Of a stretch of 64,000 nucleotides of DNA, positions 36,413 to 48,182 are shown piece after piece. Position 1 is the stretch's first letter. Each line of letters starts with the position of its first letter. The notes under the pieces were generated by a model. The model saw only the letters and a program-made list of their open reading frames with translations, had not been told where the DNA came from and did not search any database. This DNA comes from Gaeumannomyces sp. JS-464 (taxonomy: Eukaryota; Ascomycota; Sordariomycetes; Magnaporthales; Magnaporthaceae): the NCBI GenBank assembly GCA_002197995.1, contig NGZR01000002.1:6138001-6202000 (forward strand), written 5' to 3'. The translations under genes were made by a program, and so were the position numbers.

Positions 36413-37112
36413 TTACACACGCATATCCACAAGCGCAAACATTAGCACCTGCGCCCATGTTTTCATGGCAGAGGTCTGTTGGGCTGGCTCTCAATTCCTT
36501 GTAATTCTCGATCCTGAGTTGCTCGCTCGTCGTTATCATTATAACAGTACGAAAAGAAACGGCCGTCTCCTGGGGCATCTGGCTGGCCGTCCACTCGACC
36601 AAATGACCAAACTAGGAACCCTCCCGTCTTTTTCTGCAACTAGACTGGCGGCTTTCCCTAGCGGTGTCTCTCCGCCAACCATCTCCATCATCGTTGCTGC
36701 AAATGCATGTTATATACCTGGTGATTGGCGTTTCTTCTGAAACCAAACACAGTAGCTAGGAAAGTGCCAAAACGCCGCCCACGAGAAGGAAGGAACCAGA
36801 TTCCGGGTAGATAACACTCCTCACCCTCTCTCTTTCCTCATCTTTTAGTTTGTTCCCAGAAAAATATAAGCGAAAATAGATGTGAAAGGCGGAAATCCGA
36901 AGCTGAGGCGGGATGCAGATGAATAAAAGGGCGGGAGGGGATTATTAATTATATGGTGAAACATGCCATGATGGTCGCCGGGCTCCATATGGTAAGGTGC
37001 CTTGGTTTCCGAGATGAAGGGCCAAATGGAGAGAGATATCGGCGGAGAGGAAGAAGGCGACATTGCCAAAAATCGGGGCAGCGGCCGGGTCGAGGAGGTG
37101 GGGGACACGGTT
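36413..37112. other. Convergent intergenic region
   Basis: 3' flanks of the CDK11-like and DUF7137 genes. No gene or structured element recognised. Confidence 0.45.
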
Positions 37113-37962
37113 TCAGAAGACGGCGCCAGCGACAAACCACGTGAAGGTCGCAACGGTTAGGACGCTTGTGGTCAGAGCGACGCCAAGGGCACGCTTGTCC
37201 ATGGTCGATGCAGCGCCGCTGCACGAGACGCATCGCCAGCCCGAGGCCATGGGGACGTACTCCTGCCCGGTGTAGACGCCAAACTTGAAGCCCGAGTACG
37301 GCTGCAGATATCCAGCCTCTGCCCTTTGGGTCATGGCCGTGTCCGAGTCGTGGATGAGAAGGGTGTACTCCTCAACCAGGTATGGGGAGCCCTTGTTGTC
37401 GTTGGTATCCCACACAAAGTCGGCGCGGGTGGCAAACGTCATGTTCTGAGTCAGGGTCCAGGTGCGCGTGGCGGCGCTGCAGCTGACAAGCACGTCGATG
37501 GATGGCGGTAGGGTTGGCTTGGAGGCTCGTGTAGTTCCAAGCCCACGTCACGTAGTCGCCAACCTTGTACAGCTGCGTGCCATCCAGGGGCCCCGGAGTG
37601 ATCATGGCCACGCCGCCGGCGGGATCCCGGGGGTCGAACTCGGTTCGGGTTGCGTTACCGTTTGCCGGCCTGGTCGAGTTCCCCTTGGGCGCGCCCGTGA
37701 TGGCCGGCTGGTCAGAGTTGCTGGTTCCGGTGGCCTTGGCGGCCGTCCCTGTGGATGTCTGCGTTGCGGCCGGGGCTGTGGTGGGCGTTTAGTAGGGGGA
37801 AGTACGAAAGACACACGAAGGGAATACAAACACGTACTGCCCGAATCTTGACGTGCAACCAGGGAATTAGCTTCAGGAAGCCCATCCGGGCCAAGCCGAG
37901 GCCAGAGTGCACACCGACAGGAAAGCAGCAGCAAGCCGCAGCGACGCGCGTTGTGGGTGCAT
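37113..37962 (-). CDS. Predicted secreted/GPI-anchored surface protein, DUF7137-like (frame breaks)
   Basis: A signal peptide (MHPQRASLRLAAAFLSVCTL) is followed by WPGW, LPEANSLVARQDSG, a Ser/Thr/Asn-rich segment with N-glycosylation sequons, a folded domain (QLYKVGDYVTWAWNYTSL, LVSCSAATRTWTLTQNMTF, VEEYTLLIHDSD, FKFGVYTGQEYVPMASGWRC), and a hydrophobic C-terminal tail (LTTSVLTVATFTWFVAGAVF). That architecture suggests GPI or single-TM anchoring at the cell surface. The intron is 37776-37837. Two insertions break the frame: one base in the short G/C run at about 37881-37883, and a tandem GATG duplication at 37497-37504. Removing five bases gives 783 nt = 260 residues plus stop. Function unknown. 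Confidence 0.75.
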
Positions 37963-39588
37963 CTTGATCGTCTCGGCTGCACGGGTGGGCGTGCAACAAG
38001 TTCGGGACGAGAGTGGAGAGAATTAAACAAGAAAAAAAGGCCTGTCTGTAGCCCTCTTGTATCCCCTCCTCTTCCTTTATTGTTGTTCTATATGCTTCCT
38101 GGGACCAGAATTGCTACTTTGACATGCAAAGGACGTCCTCGGCGGCTCGATGGCGGTCTGTCGGTCGAAGAGGAATGAGGTGTGGCGGAGGTCCGAGGAG
38201 GGCAGTCCTGGGTAGGACGGCCGAGACTGGGATGGGAATAACAATACAAGAAGAGCGAAGAAAACAAGCGCGAAATCCAGCAACGAACGACTGTGGTGGC
38301 TCAAGGTTGAAGCCGAGCAAACGAATGTATATTGACCGAGATCCTGTGTGACTGCCCGACCAAGTTAACGGCTGGAATAAGGCTCTCTCTTGGTGCTGGC
38401 GAAAGGGGAAAGGGGATGAAGTTCAGCTGGTCGGGGGTCAAGGCTTCATGCAATGGGGGCCGAGTCATTAAAAACAAGGTCCAGGAGGGAAGCGAGCGAC
38501 GAGGAAAAAAAGAAACTTGGCAATTGCACGACCGGGACTCGTATTGGGGGTAGCAGCAAGACCCCAGCCTACGGGAAACACCGTCCAGCGCAGGTACTCC
38601 GTGCATGAGCACTCCAACCCACCAGCAATTTTACGTGGGCGCGGACAGTGCGCTGGCGTGGGGACACAGTCAGAGGGCGACAGGGCGACGGGTGGCGTGC
38701 TGGGCCACCCATCCACCACCATCAGGTGCTGCAGCAATGGGATTCGCACCCACCCCGTATTCGCATGGATGCGCCCCGATCCATGCGCGGCTCCATTGTT
38801 TTCTTCCTACCCCTTCGCCCCTTTGCGTCGAAACAGCACTGCACACGCGGGATTACCCAAAAATAGCGAGCGGGTGCCGGTGCAGGGCCGGGTGGGCTGA
38901 CGCGCCGACTGGGTTGATGGACGACCACACGACATCCAGGCTCGGGACGTGGAACGCTGCTCGGAACTGAAGTATATCAGTCGGCAACATAGCTCTAGAC
39001 ATCTCTGCTGTGAATCATATCCGGTTTCCGGTTTCTAGACCAGATGAAATGGACCTGGCGGCTGCGGGCGGGCTGGCGAGCCCGTTTTCCTCGCCCGATT
39101 TCCTTGGTGCTTGGAGGCCAACAAGATTCGCCTGTTTGCATCTGCCGGGGCAGGGGGGTTTGGCCGTGCTGGGTTGGCCTGGGACGCCGGCGTCGAGTGA
39201 TTGGATTTGTTTGGCGGCCTCAAAGGGCCAGCCCGGGAGGCAACAGCAGCACTTCCCCAATGGACTGGCAACTTCCCCAGAGCCGCAGTGCAGGCCAGGC
39301 GCGGCGGGTGCGTTCTGTGCTGCAGCGGGCACGTGAGAGCGAGCTCTGGACCAGACTGCTGCGAGCTGAGAGGCATCAGGCGAGACAGCAGGCCGCCATC
39401 AGATGGCGCCCAGCTCACGCCGCCGACCTGAGCTATCCATTTTGAGCCGGCAACGCTTCCAATTCACCCCACCCTTCCCTGCCCATGCTGCAGCCGGCCT
39501 CGCGGCAAAGGAAGCATCCGCAACTCTCTTGATTCCCGTCCTCGTCCAACGCCGCCGCCCGCTCGCTGCTCGACAGCGAGGCAGCGAG
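37963..39588. other. Divergent intergenic region
   Basis: Between the DUF7137 and RRM gene starts. Short frames on both strands overlap at 38301-38970 and 39010-39660, but none has protein-like features. The sequence just before 39589 is GC-rich leader. Confidence 0.45.
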
Positions 39589-41332
39589 ATGGGGTCCGAC
39601 AACAACGTCGCGACCGTCACGGTCGAGCGGCGCTATTTCGATACTCTGGTCCGCCGGTAAGCAAGCAGGCCCCGACAAGAGCCATTCTGTCTGTCGCTGA
39701 CCCCAGGACATCCCGGCCTGGCACCAGCCTTCTGGCCCGCCCGATGCACACTGCGAGACTAACACCAGCAAACCCATGTGCTCCCCGCCGCCAATCTGAT
39801 GTGCAATGCAGTGCCCAGCTTGTGAGTTTGGTCCGTCCCCTCGCCTGTCACCCCTGCCTTCACAGGGCCCTGCTGACCTCTGCCCGTTGCGCCACCTCGA
39901 GCAGCATATCTCAGATGTCCCCGTCTCGCTCTCCGCTGCCCAACGATGCCATCACCGTTTCCAGGACCGACCATGAGGCCCTGACCCGGACTGCCCGACA
40001 GTATGGTGTGCTATACCTGCTGCTCGTCCCACGCCGAGGCCCCAACTGATATTCGTTGTATCCCAGCCAATCTACGCCAGAACCTGTTGCGTGGCGGTCT
40101 CGAAGAGGCTACGATCCAGGTACGTCCATGTGAATCCCCAGGTCCTCCGACCCGAACCGCGATGCTGGCATCGGCCGGGCAGGTATTGACACGGGAGAGG
40201 GGGCCGCGTGCCTTCTTTTGGTTGCATCCCGCAGCTTCTTAGCCAGGACGACGCCACCATCCAAGACGATGCATCTTCGAGAGAGCTCCGGCGCAACATC
40301 AGCAGAACAACGGCAGTGCACAGGCCGGAATCACGCCCGGCCATGGACATACAGCGAACCCGCCATGATGGACCGCAGGCCACATGTCCGGTCCGTGAGC
40401 GGCGGATACGGGACGCCACTTGGCTCCATAGCAGGCACCCACCAGGACCAGGACTGGTCCGAGGCCGACGGCGCGCACGAGGATCTATCGCTGTCGGGTG
40501 ACGTGCTTGCGGACGGGGCAAACGGCTTGTCCACCGGCGAGTTTGCGCCCGGTGCCGGACGCCCCACATACGAACGGCAATGCACCCGAACGATCCAGAT
40601 CTCGAACCTCCCAGATGGCGCGACACATGCCGACATCACTGCTGTAGTGCGTGGCGGCATGCTGCTCGACATCTTCATGCGCCCGCATGACCGTTCTGCC
40701 ACCGTCTCGTTCCTACACTCCCTGGACGCGCGAGCCTTCTTGGACCACTGCAGGAAAAACGACCTCTACGTCAGGAACAAACGGGTCGAGGTCCGGTGGA
40801 ACGACCGTCAGTTCATCCTTGCTGGTCATGTTGCGAGCAAGATTGGCTCAGGGGCGACGCGAAACCTCGTCATCCGCCGTTGTGATCCTCGCATCACCGA
40901 GCAGGCACTCCGCGAGGATCTCGATCACATTCACAACCTTGTCGTCGTCAAAGTCGCCTTTATCGGCAGCACTTGCTACATTAGCACAAACTCGGTGCAC
41001 AACGCCATGTTTGCCAGGACATGCATGATGAGTCGTTTGTGAGTTGATCCAGCCCATTGCCTAACACCGTCGCCCTTGATGTGGCCGGGCTGACCGAACC
41101 GCGTGCCCCACAGCAAATTCAAAGGCTCCAAGATCGACTGGGACGTTGATGAATGCGCCCAGCCGCTGGATAGAGCGCGACCGCCCAAGCCTCGGAAGGA
41201 GACACCCCAGCCAAGAAGCCGGCGAGTGCCATCGCAAACCGTTTCCAGCTTTTGAATATGGACGACGACGAAGACGATGATGTCACACCAAGCTTCGCCC
41301 GGGCCAAGGAGGCCGTTGGTATCATTGCATAG
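39589..41332 (+). CDS. RRM-domain RNA-binding protein (multi-exon, frame breaks)
   Basis: The start MGSDNNVATVTVERRYFDTL opens a coiled-coil-like N-terminus ([41 protein letters not shown]). Two RRM-like domains follow: TRTIQISNLPDGATHADITA...NDLYVRNKRVEVRWNDRQFI, and RNLVIRRCDPRITEQALRED...NAMFARTCMMSRFKFKGSKI. The C-terminus is NMDDDEDDDVTPSFARAKEA. Introns inferred: from 39657; from 39822 to a GAGCAG acceptor near 39904; after RQYG near 40001; around 40118-40238; and 41040-41114. A 10-nt exon at 39812-39821 (RAQL) is likely. Frame changes occur near 39940, between 40300 and 40370, and near 41208; an uncorrected read would stop about 75 bp early. The exact family is not recognised beyond a fungal RRM protein. 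Confidence 0.7.
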
Positions 41333-42292
41333 GTATACGCCAGTTGCCCACGAAAGAAAGCAAGAGGCTCCATGCAGAGAGGCATGGGTCCAGCCGTTTC
41401 GGATAGCTTTTGTCCCTTTTTTCGCCCTCTTCACCCTGATGTTCGTTTAATCTTCTCCTTGCTATGTGCAGGACCTTTTCCCGCGTCACAGTATGGTAAT
41501 GGAAGCGGGAATACGGCAGGGGCCGCCGAGATACCTCTTGCGAACGGTGTCAGGAGAGCATAGACACCCGTGTCACTTGGTGACTTTCCCCATTTTATAT
41601 GCACGGTGGTATTTGGCGGAGTTGGTGGATAATACCCTTATGGATGGCTACCTGCCTAGTCAATTATTCTTCCGCCGTCCTCTGTCCTGTTGCTGTTGCT
41701 GGCCGAGCGTAACCTCGACTCTCTGTTGGGAAGCTTACCATGTCAAGCCTCAAAGTTACGGGACACCACGGCTCCTTCGCGCGGGTATATCCTACGTGCG
41801 CGCAGTACGGGATAGGTGTCCGTGCAGATATGTTCATTTGCTGCCCTAGAGTGCACGCAAGATGACGCTTAACCAAGTCCGCGGGAGACACTGATTCGAC
41901 TGGTGGCACCTGCAGGCCGGGCACCGACGCCTTTGCCCCATGTGACTTTCACGGCATATTAACAAACGTTGATGGGTTCGTCGGATACGGTCATGCCTCG
42001 AGGATAGCTAGAACTAGAGATCATGACGACAGCCATAAACTCTCATTTGGCAGTGGCGATGGCTAAAGGCGTAAAAAGTATGATCCCACTGTCTGCCAGG
42101 TGTTTTTTTCTTTTGGTGGGGTGGGGGGTGACGAAGAAAAAAGAGAGAGAAAAAACGATAAAAACAACACAATATGATAAGAATAATCAATAAGATTGTT
42201 CCCCCTTTTTTTTTTTTTTTTTTTTTTTTTTCGCAGCGCCTAGGTCTAACAAAGCAGAGGTTCCATCATGCAATCCAACACGACACTGCTGC
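41333..42292. other. Convergent intergenic region with T26 tract
   Basis: 3' flanks of the RRM gene and DCP2. It includes C5T26 (42201-42231) and AT-richer sequence at 42130-42200. No gene recognised. Confidence 0.45.
42206..42231. repeat. T26 homopolymer
   Basis: Run of 26 T just 3' of the DCP2 stop; on the gene's own strand it is A26 upstream-reading, outside the coding sequence. Confidence 0.85.
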
Positions 42293-44876
42293 TTACTGAC
42301 CCGAGCTGTTGGTTGTCACAGACTGTAGGTAGCCAAGAAGAAAACTCCGATCCGCTGTAGACATGGGTGTCTGGGTACCCAGACGGGAAATGGGCTCAAC
42401 CGAAGGCGACGCATACCCGGCCACGCCCGAGCCGGGTCGAGGGATGTCGGTAGCCGCAGGGGCAGTCCCGGGGGGCGGCAGTGGCTCGCCCACCTCTTTG
42501 CCTTTTCCTGCCCCATCGGCGCTTGCAGTGGCCTGGGAGGATGTCTGGGCCCTGGCAAATAGCGACAGCAGCAGGTTCTTCTGGCCGGCACTTGCCTCTG
42601 GGCGTCGCGGGACAGGAGAGGGCGCTGTCCGCGGCGCAGAAATACGGCCAGCAGACGACGATTGGTCAGGGGCATTGGCGTATGGGAAGGGAGCTGGCGA
42701 GAGCCTCGTGTTGGGGTAGGCGGGTGAACTTGTCGCGGGGGCATGAGCTGTGGCAGTGGATGCCGGAACGGTGGTTGGAGCGTCGGGCGCATCACCTCTC
42801 TGTAGTCCCTCGGCGGCGAGCAGTTTGGGGGCGCCAAACGGAAGGTTTAAGCCTGGATCCGCCTGGACATGACCATGGTTAACCTCGCCCGGCCTGGCGC
42901 CCGAGGGGTGGGGCCGGCGCCGAGCGGCGGCGGGTCCTTGGATGACGGTGCCTGATTTTGTGATTTGAACGCGTCTAGAAGTGCGTTTCTGTGCTGGTCA
43001 CTGAACGCCTGCGTCTGATTCGGCGGCTGGAAAGACGCAGGGCCTGGGGCCCGCCGAACATAGCTGGATTCCCGCCAGGAACCACGCCTGACGACGGAGT
43101 GGAGTCGCGCGCCTGTTCTGGGACGGGAGGGTTTGCAAGCCCGGGGTCGGGGCCTCGGGCGCTATTAGTCGTGAAGGCACTTAGAAGTGACATGGCGTGG
43201 CTGTTCAGCTGCGGAAGTGGCTGGCGAGTGTCTCTGCGGTGCGGATCAGGTTGAACCGGAGAAGGATTTTGTCGGAAGCCCGCCTGGGCTTGGGCTTGGG
43301 CCTGGGCCTGGGCCTGGTTGTGGTGAATTGCAGAGCCCAGGGGGCCGTGATATGCGGGCCGTTCGCCTTGAATATGGGATTCTGGAGCTGGTGAAGAAGA
43401 GAACTCGCGTTGAGCGACCCCCCAGGCTGCCCATATGCTCCGGGAACATAGGATCCAGGGCGGGGTATGGTTTGGCCCTGCCTTTCCCCTGGCATTGACG
43501 CTCCTCTAGATAGGGCGGTTGGATGTGACACCATCGAGGTGTTTCCACCAAAGCCTGTGCCGAACTGGAAGCTCGCAGGGCGCGTTGATAGGGTGGAGGT
43601 TGTGTGTAGTGGTGTCCTATTGTGGGCGCCACGAGGCCCGCACCCGGCGCTGGCCCAGAGCTGGCGAAGTGCGTCATGAAGGAATCCAGAGGTCTGGAGT
43701 GGGTGTCAGCCGCGGGATCAGCAGGTGATCTAGTCCCTGACTGCAAGAGTGCAAGAAGGGCGCTGCCTTTGGCCTGACCCGGATCGGCCGCAGTAGCGGC
43801 GGCAGCAGCAGGAAGGTTTGCGGCAGAGCCCCTTGGGTTGGCGGCTGCACATTGAGGAGTCGCTGGAGCTCCCGGGTGGCGCCTTCGAACGTGTCGATGG
43901 CCGGGGCAGGGGCCGGGACTGTGGCGGACGGCGGGACGGCGGAACCGGGGCCGCGTCATCCTCGGTCAGGGCTCCTCGTGAATGGGCTGTGTGGCCAGGC
44001 CGGGAGCGCTGGGCGGCGCACGCGCGCCGTCCCTCTTCTTCTGCTGAACAACCCATTTCTTCAAGGGGACTAGGAATGGAGCCACCATGTAGAACTTGTT
44101 GGCGTTGTTCGCGGCGGCGATGTCGTCCCGGTGGTTGGCGCCCTTCTTCCGGAACGCAGGCAGTTCCGAGAGCTTGTACCACTCGATTTTGCTGATCTCC
44201 TTCCTGGTCTTGGGTTCGAAGTGGGTGTCCATAGGGACGTTGCGGAAAACATAGAGGCGGAGCTGCTGCTCACGCATGTTGATCTCGATGAACTTGACTT
44301 GGTCATCCCTGGGCACGAGCCCGGCGGCCTGATGTCGAAGCCAGTCTCCTCGTACACCTCTCGGATGGCGCAGTCAAGGTCGTCTTCGTCCTTGTTAATC
44401 TTGCCACGCGGGAAGCTCCAGTTTGCACCCTTCTTCCAGCCCTTGACGAGGACGGTCGAGTCCATGGCCTCGTTGAGCATGATGGCGCCCCGGACGGGAA
44501 CGCGTGTTTTGTACTGCAAGAACTCTTCGAAGGCGCGCATGTGGTTCTCGACGGGGAACGAGGCGAGAAGCGGGCAGTGCTGGAAGATCTTGGGCAGAAG
44601 CCGCGCAGTGTCATGGAGGGAAGCGTGGGATCTAGCGGACGGATAAAGTCCTCGTAGAACCACTGTGCTTCCTCGACCTGGAAGCATATTCGCGCGACCG
44701 ACGAGAGGTCCTCGGCTGGGAGGTTGATAATGAAGCGGACACAGAGGTCGTCCAGCCCTAGAGCGTGTCAGCAGGCCGCCAACTCACTTGCTTGGCCGCG
44801 TCGATGCGCGAGCCCGGCATCCTCCACGCGCCGTGCTCGACCTACAGTCTTCAAGCTCCATTTTTGATTCTGCCAT
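42293..44876 (-). CDS. DCP2: mRNA-decapping enzyme subunit 2 (DCP2), frame breaks
   Basis: DCP2 removes the 5' cap of mRNA in P-bodies together with Dcp1. Exon 1 (44876-44846) encodes MAESKMELED, and the intron 44758-44845 joins it to WLDDLCVRFIINLPAEDLSS. The N-terminal regulatory domain continues through EEAQWFYEDFIRP. The Nudix domain has ENHMRAFEEFLQYKTRVPVR, GAIMLNEAMDSTVLV and the Nudix box GKINKDEDDLDCAIREVYEETGF, then EWYKLSELPAFRKK (Box B side). A long Pro/Gln-rich tail includes FEGATRELQRLLNVQPPTQG and KGSALLALLQSG, which resemble Dcp1/Edc3-binding helical leucine motifs, and ends DRSFLLGYLQSV. Breaks occur near 44592 (short G run), 44330 (directly after the Nudix box), about 43975 and further along the tail, so the exact tail cannot be read. 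Confidence 0.87.
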
Positions 44877-46763
44877 CTTGACATAATGGGACGGGCATGT
44901 CCAGAACCGAGGTATATTTTACTCCCCTCTCCGCCTTGTCCCTTGTTACCCCGCCCTTGCGCTGGCACCTTGTCGTCCCAGCCGATTGTGCAAGCCTCTG
45001 GCGCCGAGGCACCAGCGAGGCACCGAGACAAGGTAGATTGTAGAAAGCGAAGGTAGATTGCAGGGTCGGGTCCCGGGTGGTGGGCCTTTGGCGTGATCCT
45101 CCAAGAATGATGGTAGCAATGAAATAGAAAAGGACTAAGAGAATAATAAATCAATCAAAGAAAGCCCTCCCAACCAAGATGTCTGTATGAAGAACGAAGC
45201 CGTGCGAGAAGATACAACAAGCCGCGGGAGCAGCAGCAGCAGCAACAAGCAGCAGTGGTAGCGGCCGTGAATTGTATTTCAGCGCCGGGCGATTCTCGCA
45301 GATGTCGAGTCGACAGAACGCCAGGACTGAGGGAGCCCAGGAAGCAAAGACTGCGGCGACGATATCTCACAAATGCGCGACAAGGTCGGGATTGAAAAAG
45401 GGTCGATTCGCCCTTTTGGTGCCGACGTGTCAGTCGGTCTCGCTGCGAGTGTCTAGGTGAAGGAAGCAAAAGCCCGTATTCGCTTGGTTGGCGCCGGCAG
45501 CTATGCGGCCCGAACAACGCCCGCAATTGGTGGCTCACAGTTGCGACGAAGAGGTTGGAGAGCAATGGCGATGGCGATGGCGACAAAGTTGGGCAGCCTT
45601 GTTCCAGCCACCGCCACTCGGCTCCCGGACCTCCCTGGCCTGTCCAAGTGGAGACACCCTCCACATTCATGTGCTTGGAATCCCCACCGACTCAAGCCAC
45701 ATGAAGGAGGCCGCCATCTGTGGTTTGGTGTCAGAGGTACTGGTACCTGTCCGCCTGTATCGCCTGGTCATTCGGGCGCGCTTCCTTGGCAGCGCGAATC
45801 GAGCACCATGCAGAGAAGATGTAACCACCACGCGCCTATGTCAGAATCCCCCGTGCCAGCCGACTTACTGTTCACTAGTGCTGTCGACTACTGCGTACAT
45901 TCAGTTGCCCGCATGGCCGGACACGGAGTCATTTCAGAAAGAAACATGGGCAAGCTCAAGGTGCATTCCTCGTTCAACCTTAGCATGTTGAATGGGGTTG
46001 AATGGAGCCACCTGGCGGCGAGGGCTGAATTGAGCCCGCCCTGCTCGGCCCCTTGAAACGCGAGGTGAGCGGCGCCGCGTGCCAACGGGTGGATGTCAAT
46101 GACGCTCTTGGTCGGGTGGTCGGCCATCCAAGGTGCCAAGTTAGCATGGTGGGCATGCGAGTTAGCGGTGTCAGCGCTCGACAGCAGACAGTAGGGAAGC
46201 AGGAATAAAGACAAGGCACAGGCCAATGAATGCGCAGGCTAGCGCCCGCATGACGGCATAGGCCGGCGCCCGTTGCAGCTTCCCACACGCCCACTCGGAC
46301 CGCACGAATGCCGCGCAGGCATGAGTGCAGGCCTCCCACGGAGCCCAGCAAGTTGCTTGCCACCCAACCCAACCAGACGGACACTGCCTTAGGGTCCCGC
46401 GTCATCGAACATAGCAAACACTGAATTCCATAAAACTTCAGCAACACCTCGGCCAAGCAACCAGCCTCAACTCAACGAAGCCCCAACCAGTTTTTGTGCT
46501 CTCCATACTCTTGCTCAATCACCACATCCCACGCCCCCAGTCATATCTCCCCCGACGAACCAGCCTCTGGTGAAGCAGGCATAACAATCACCTTTCAACG
46601 AGCCGGAATCTGCCTGCGCTACCCACGCCAGGCACAAAACTAGACGCCTGCCTGGTCTAGGAAAACTGGTATCTACCTACCTGGTGTTACCTGTTGGCAG
46701 TTGCGTGCCAAGGAGACAACGCTCCACATACTCGGCTTGCCCTACGAACTTAAGCTCGGCGCC
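44877..46763. other. Intergenic region (1.9 kb), divergent DCP2 / DUF4112
   Basis: No gene is supported. Overlapping frames on both strands at 45155-46056 (up to 199 codons) lack domains, signal sequences or intron signals. A CAG-rich stretch (45228-45256) explains part of them. A CTACCTACCTGGT motif lies at 46673-46684. Confidence 0.45.
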
Positions 46764-47604
46764 ATGGCCTCGCTGCTTGTCAAGCTGGCCGCTAAGAAGG
46801 CGTTGGAGGATAGGACCAAGAAAAACACCAACAAAGAGGTAGGAAATCGACCAGCCAAGATCTCCCACGCGAAGCAGACTCGGGAGTCAGCAGCTGACCC
46901 TTTTGCAACAGGACCCCTTCTATGAGTATGAGGAGGTCGAGGTGGTCAGGAAAGGCAAAGTTGAGACTGAATGGAAGAAGGTCGGAAAGAAGGGCACCCC
47001 TCCGGGTGTGAGCCCTCACGATGCCGAGATTCTCAAGCAGGTGCGGAGGCGAGCGCACCACCTGGACCTGAGTCTCTTCAACATGTGCGGTATCAAGTTT
47101 GGCTGGGGCTCCGTGATAGGCCTGATCCCTGCGTAAGTCCCTGCAGAGCATCCAGGTTCTTCTCTTCACACGCCTTTACTCTGTACCTTGCTGACGGCGT
47201 TTTTGGTTTAAAGGATTGGTGATGTTCTGGACATGCTCCTCGCGTTGATGCTTGTCCGGAAGTGCACCAAGGTCGAGGGAGGACTTCCAATGATGATCAA
47301 GTCTCGTATGATGCTCAACGTCATGATAGACTTTGTCATTGGCCTTGTTCCCTTCATCGGAGACATCGCCGACGCGGCCTACAGAGCCAACACCCGCAAT
47401 GCTTGGCTGCTGGAGCTGTATCTTACCAACAAAGCTGCCGAACTAGATAAGCGTGGCATGTCGACGCTGGCCAATGCCGACCTCGAAAATAACGCTTCAT
47501 CGGCAGCAGCGCCTCGGAAGCCCCAGCCGACCAAACAGAAGAACAAGCCACTCAACCCCGGAACCGGCCAGGAGTCGAATATCGCCGGCGAAGGGCGATC
47601 CTAG
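46764..47604 (+). CDS. DUF4112 domain protein
   Basis: Exons 46764-46838, 46912-47132 and 47214-47604 sum to 687 nt = 228 residues plus stop with no frame break. The N-terminus MASLLVKLAAKKALEDRTKK is amphipathic and basic, then DPFYEYEEVEVVRKGKVETE. The DUF4112 core has LFNMCGIKFGWGSVIGLIPA-IGDVLDMLLALMLVRKC and MMLNVMIDFVIGLVPFIGDI followed by DAAYRANTRNAWLLELYL; the two glycine-containing hydrophobic segments suggest membrane association. The tail is Asn/Ala/Lys-rich. An upstream in-frame ATG at 46701 would add 21 residues; 46764 was preferred because the family-like amphipathic start is there. Function unknown. Confidence 0.87.
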
Positions 47605-48182
47605 CAATTCGGAGCTCAGGTAGCCACGTATCCTACTTGCTTGGGACGCCGCCATTGGACCATTGTTTTGTTTTCTCCGATCCTATTATTTCATTATTTT
47701 CTCCCTTCTTACGGATGTCGAGTGGCTGGACTTAATTTCTGCTTCGGGCGACTACGGACTGTTTCCTTTTTGGCAGGTTGATGGTCAATGGTTCTGCGGC
47801 TACAAGCTTACACAATAATAAGTCTTCATATCTTAGTGGAACCCCCCAAGTGTCCTCATTGTACTCAATTTTAGTGAGGCTCTGCGTTTCCTTTGCGCAC
47901 TGGGGCCCTAGGTAGGTATGCACATGTCGGGTATTTGGATAGGCGGGTAAGGCCCACTCAATCGTCATATGTGGATGGATTAGTGGGTCATCGCCACCAG
48001 TGTAGTTGTTATCGATAAGTTGCTCAGTTGGAAAAAATGGTGCGTGATGCACCTCAACGCGGAGTTCAAGCCTGGAAATTGCACAGAAAGTCGACAATCC
48101 GCGCCTCGAGTGTAGGTGGTCTTTCCCTCTCCAGATAGCGTTCACTGAGAGGTTCGAATATGCGTGGGCCACCAGCGCCATA
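47605..48182. other. Intergenic region
   Basis: Between the DUF4112 and PPR genes. It is AT-richer than its neighbours. A 154-codon open frame on the minus strand (47732-48196) is noted but not called. Confidence 0.45.

Noticed and set aside
45155..46056. Open frames of 167-199 codons on plus and 171 on minus
   Set aside because: They overlap each other in different frames, are helped by a CAG-rich stretch, and show no protein-like features.
48140..48170. GAGGTTCGAATAT, resembling a tRNA T-loop
   Set aside because: No anticodon arm or acceptor stem at the right spacing on either side.
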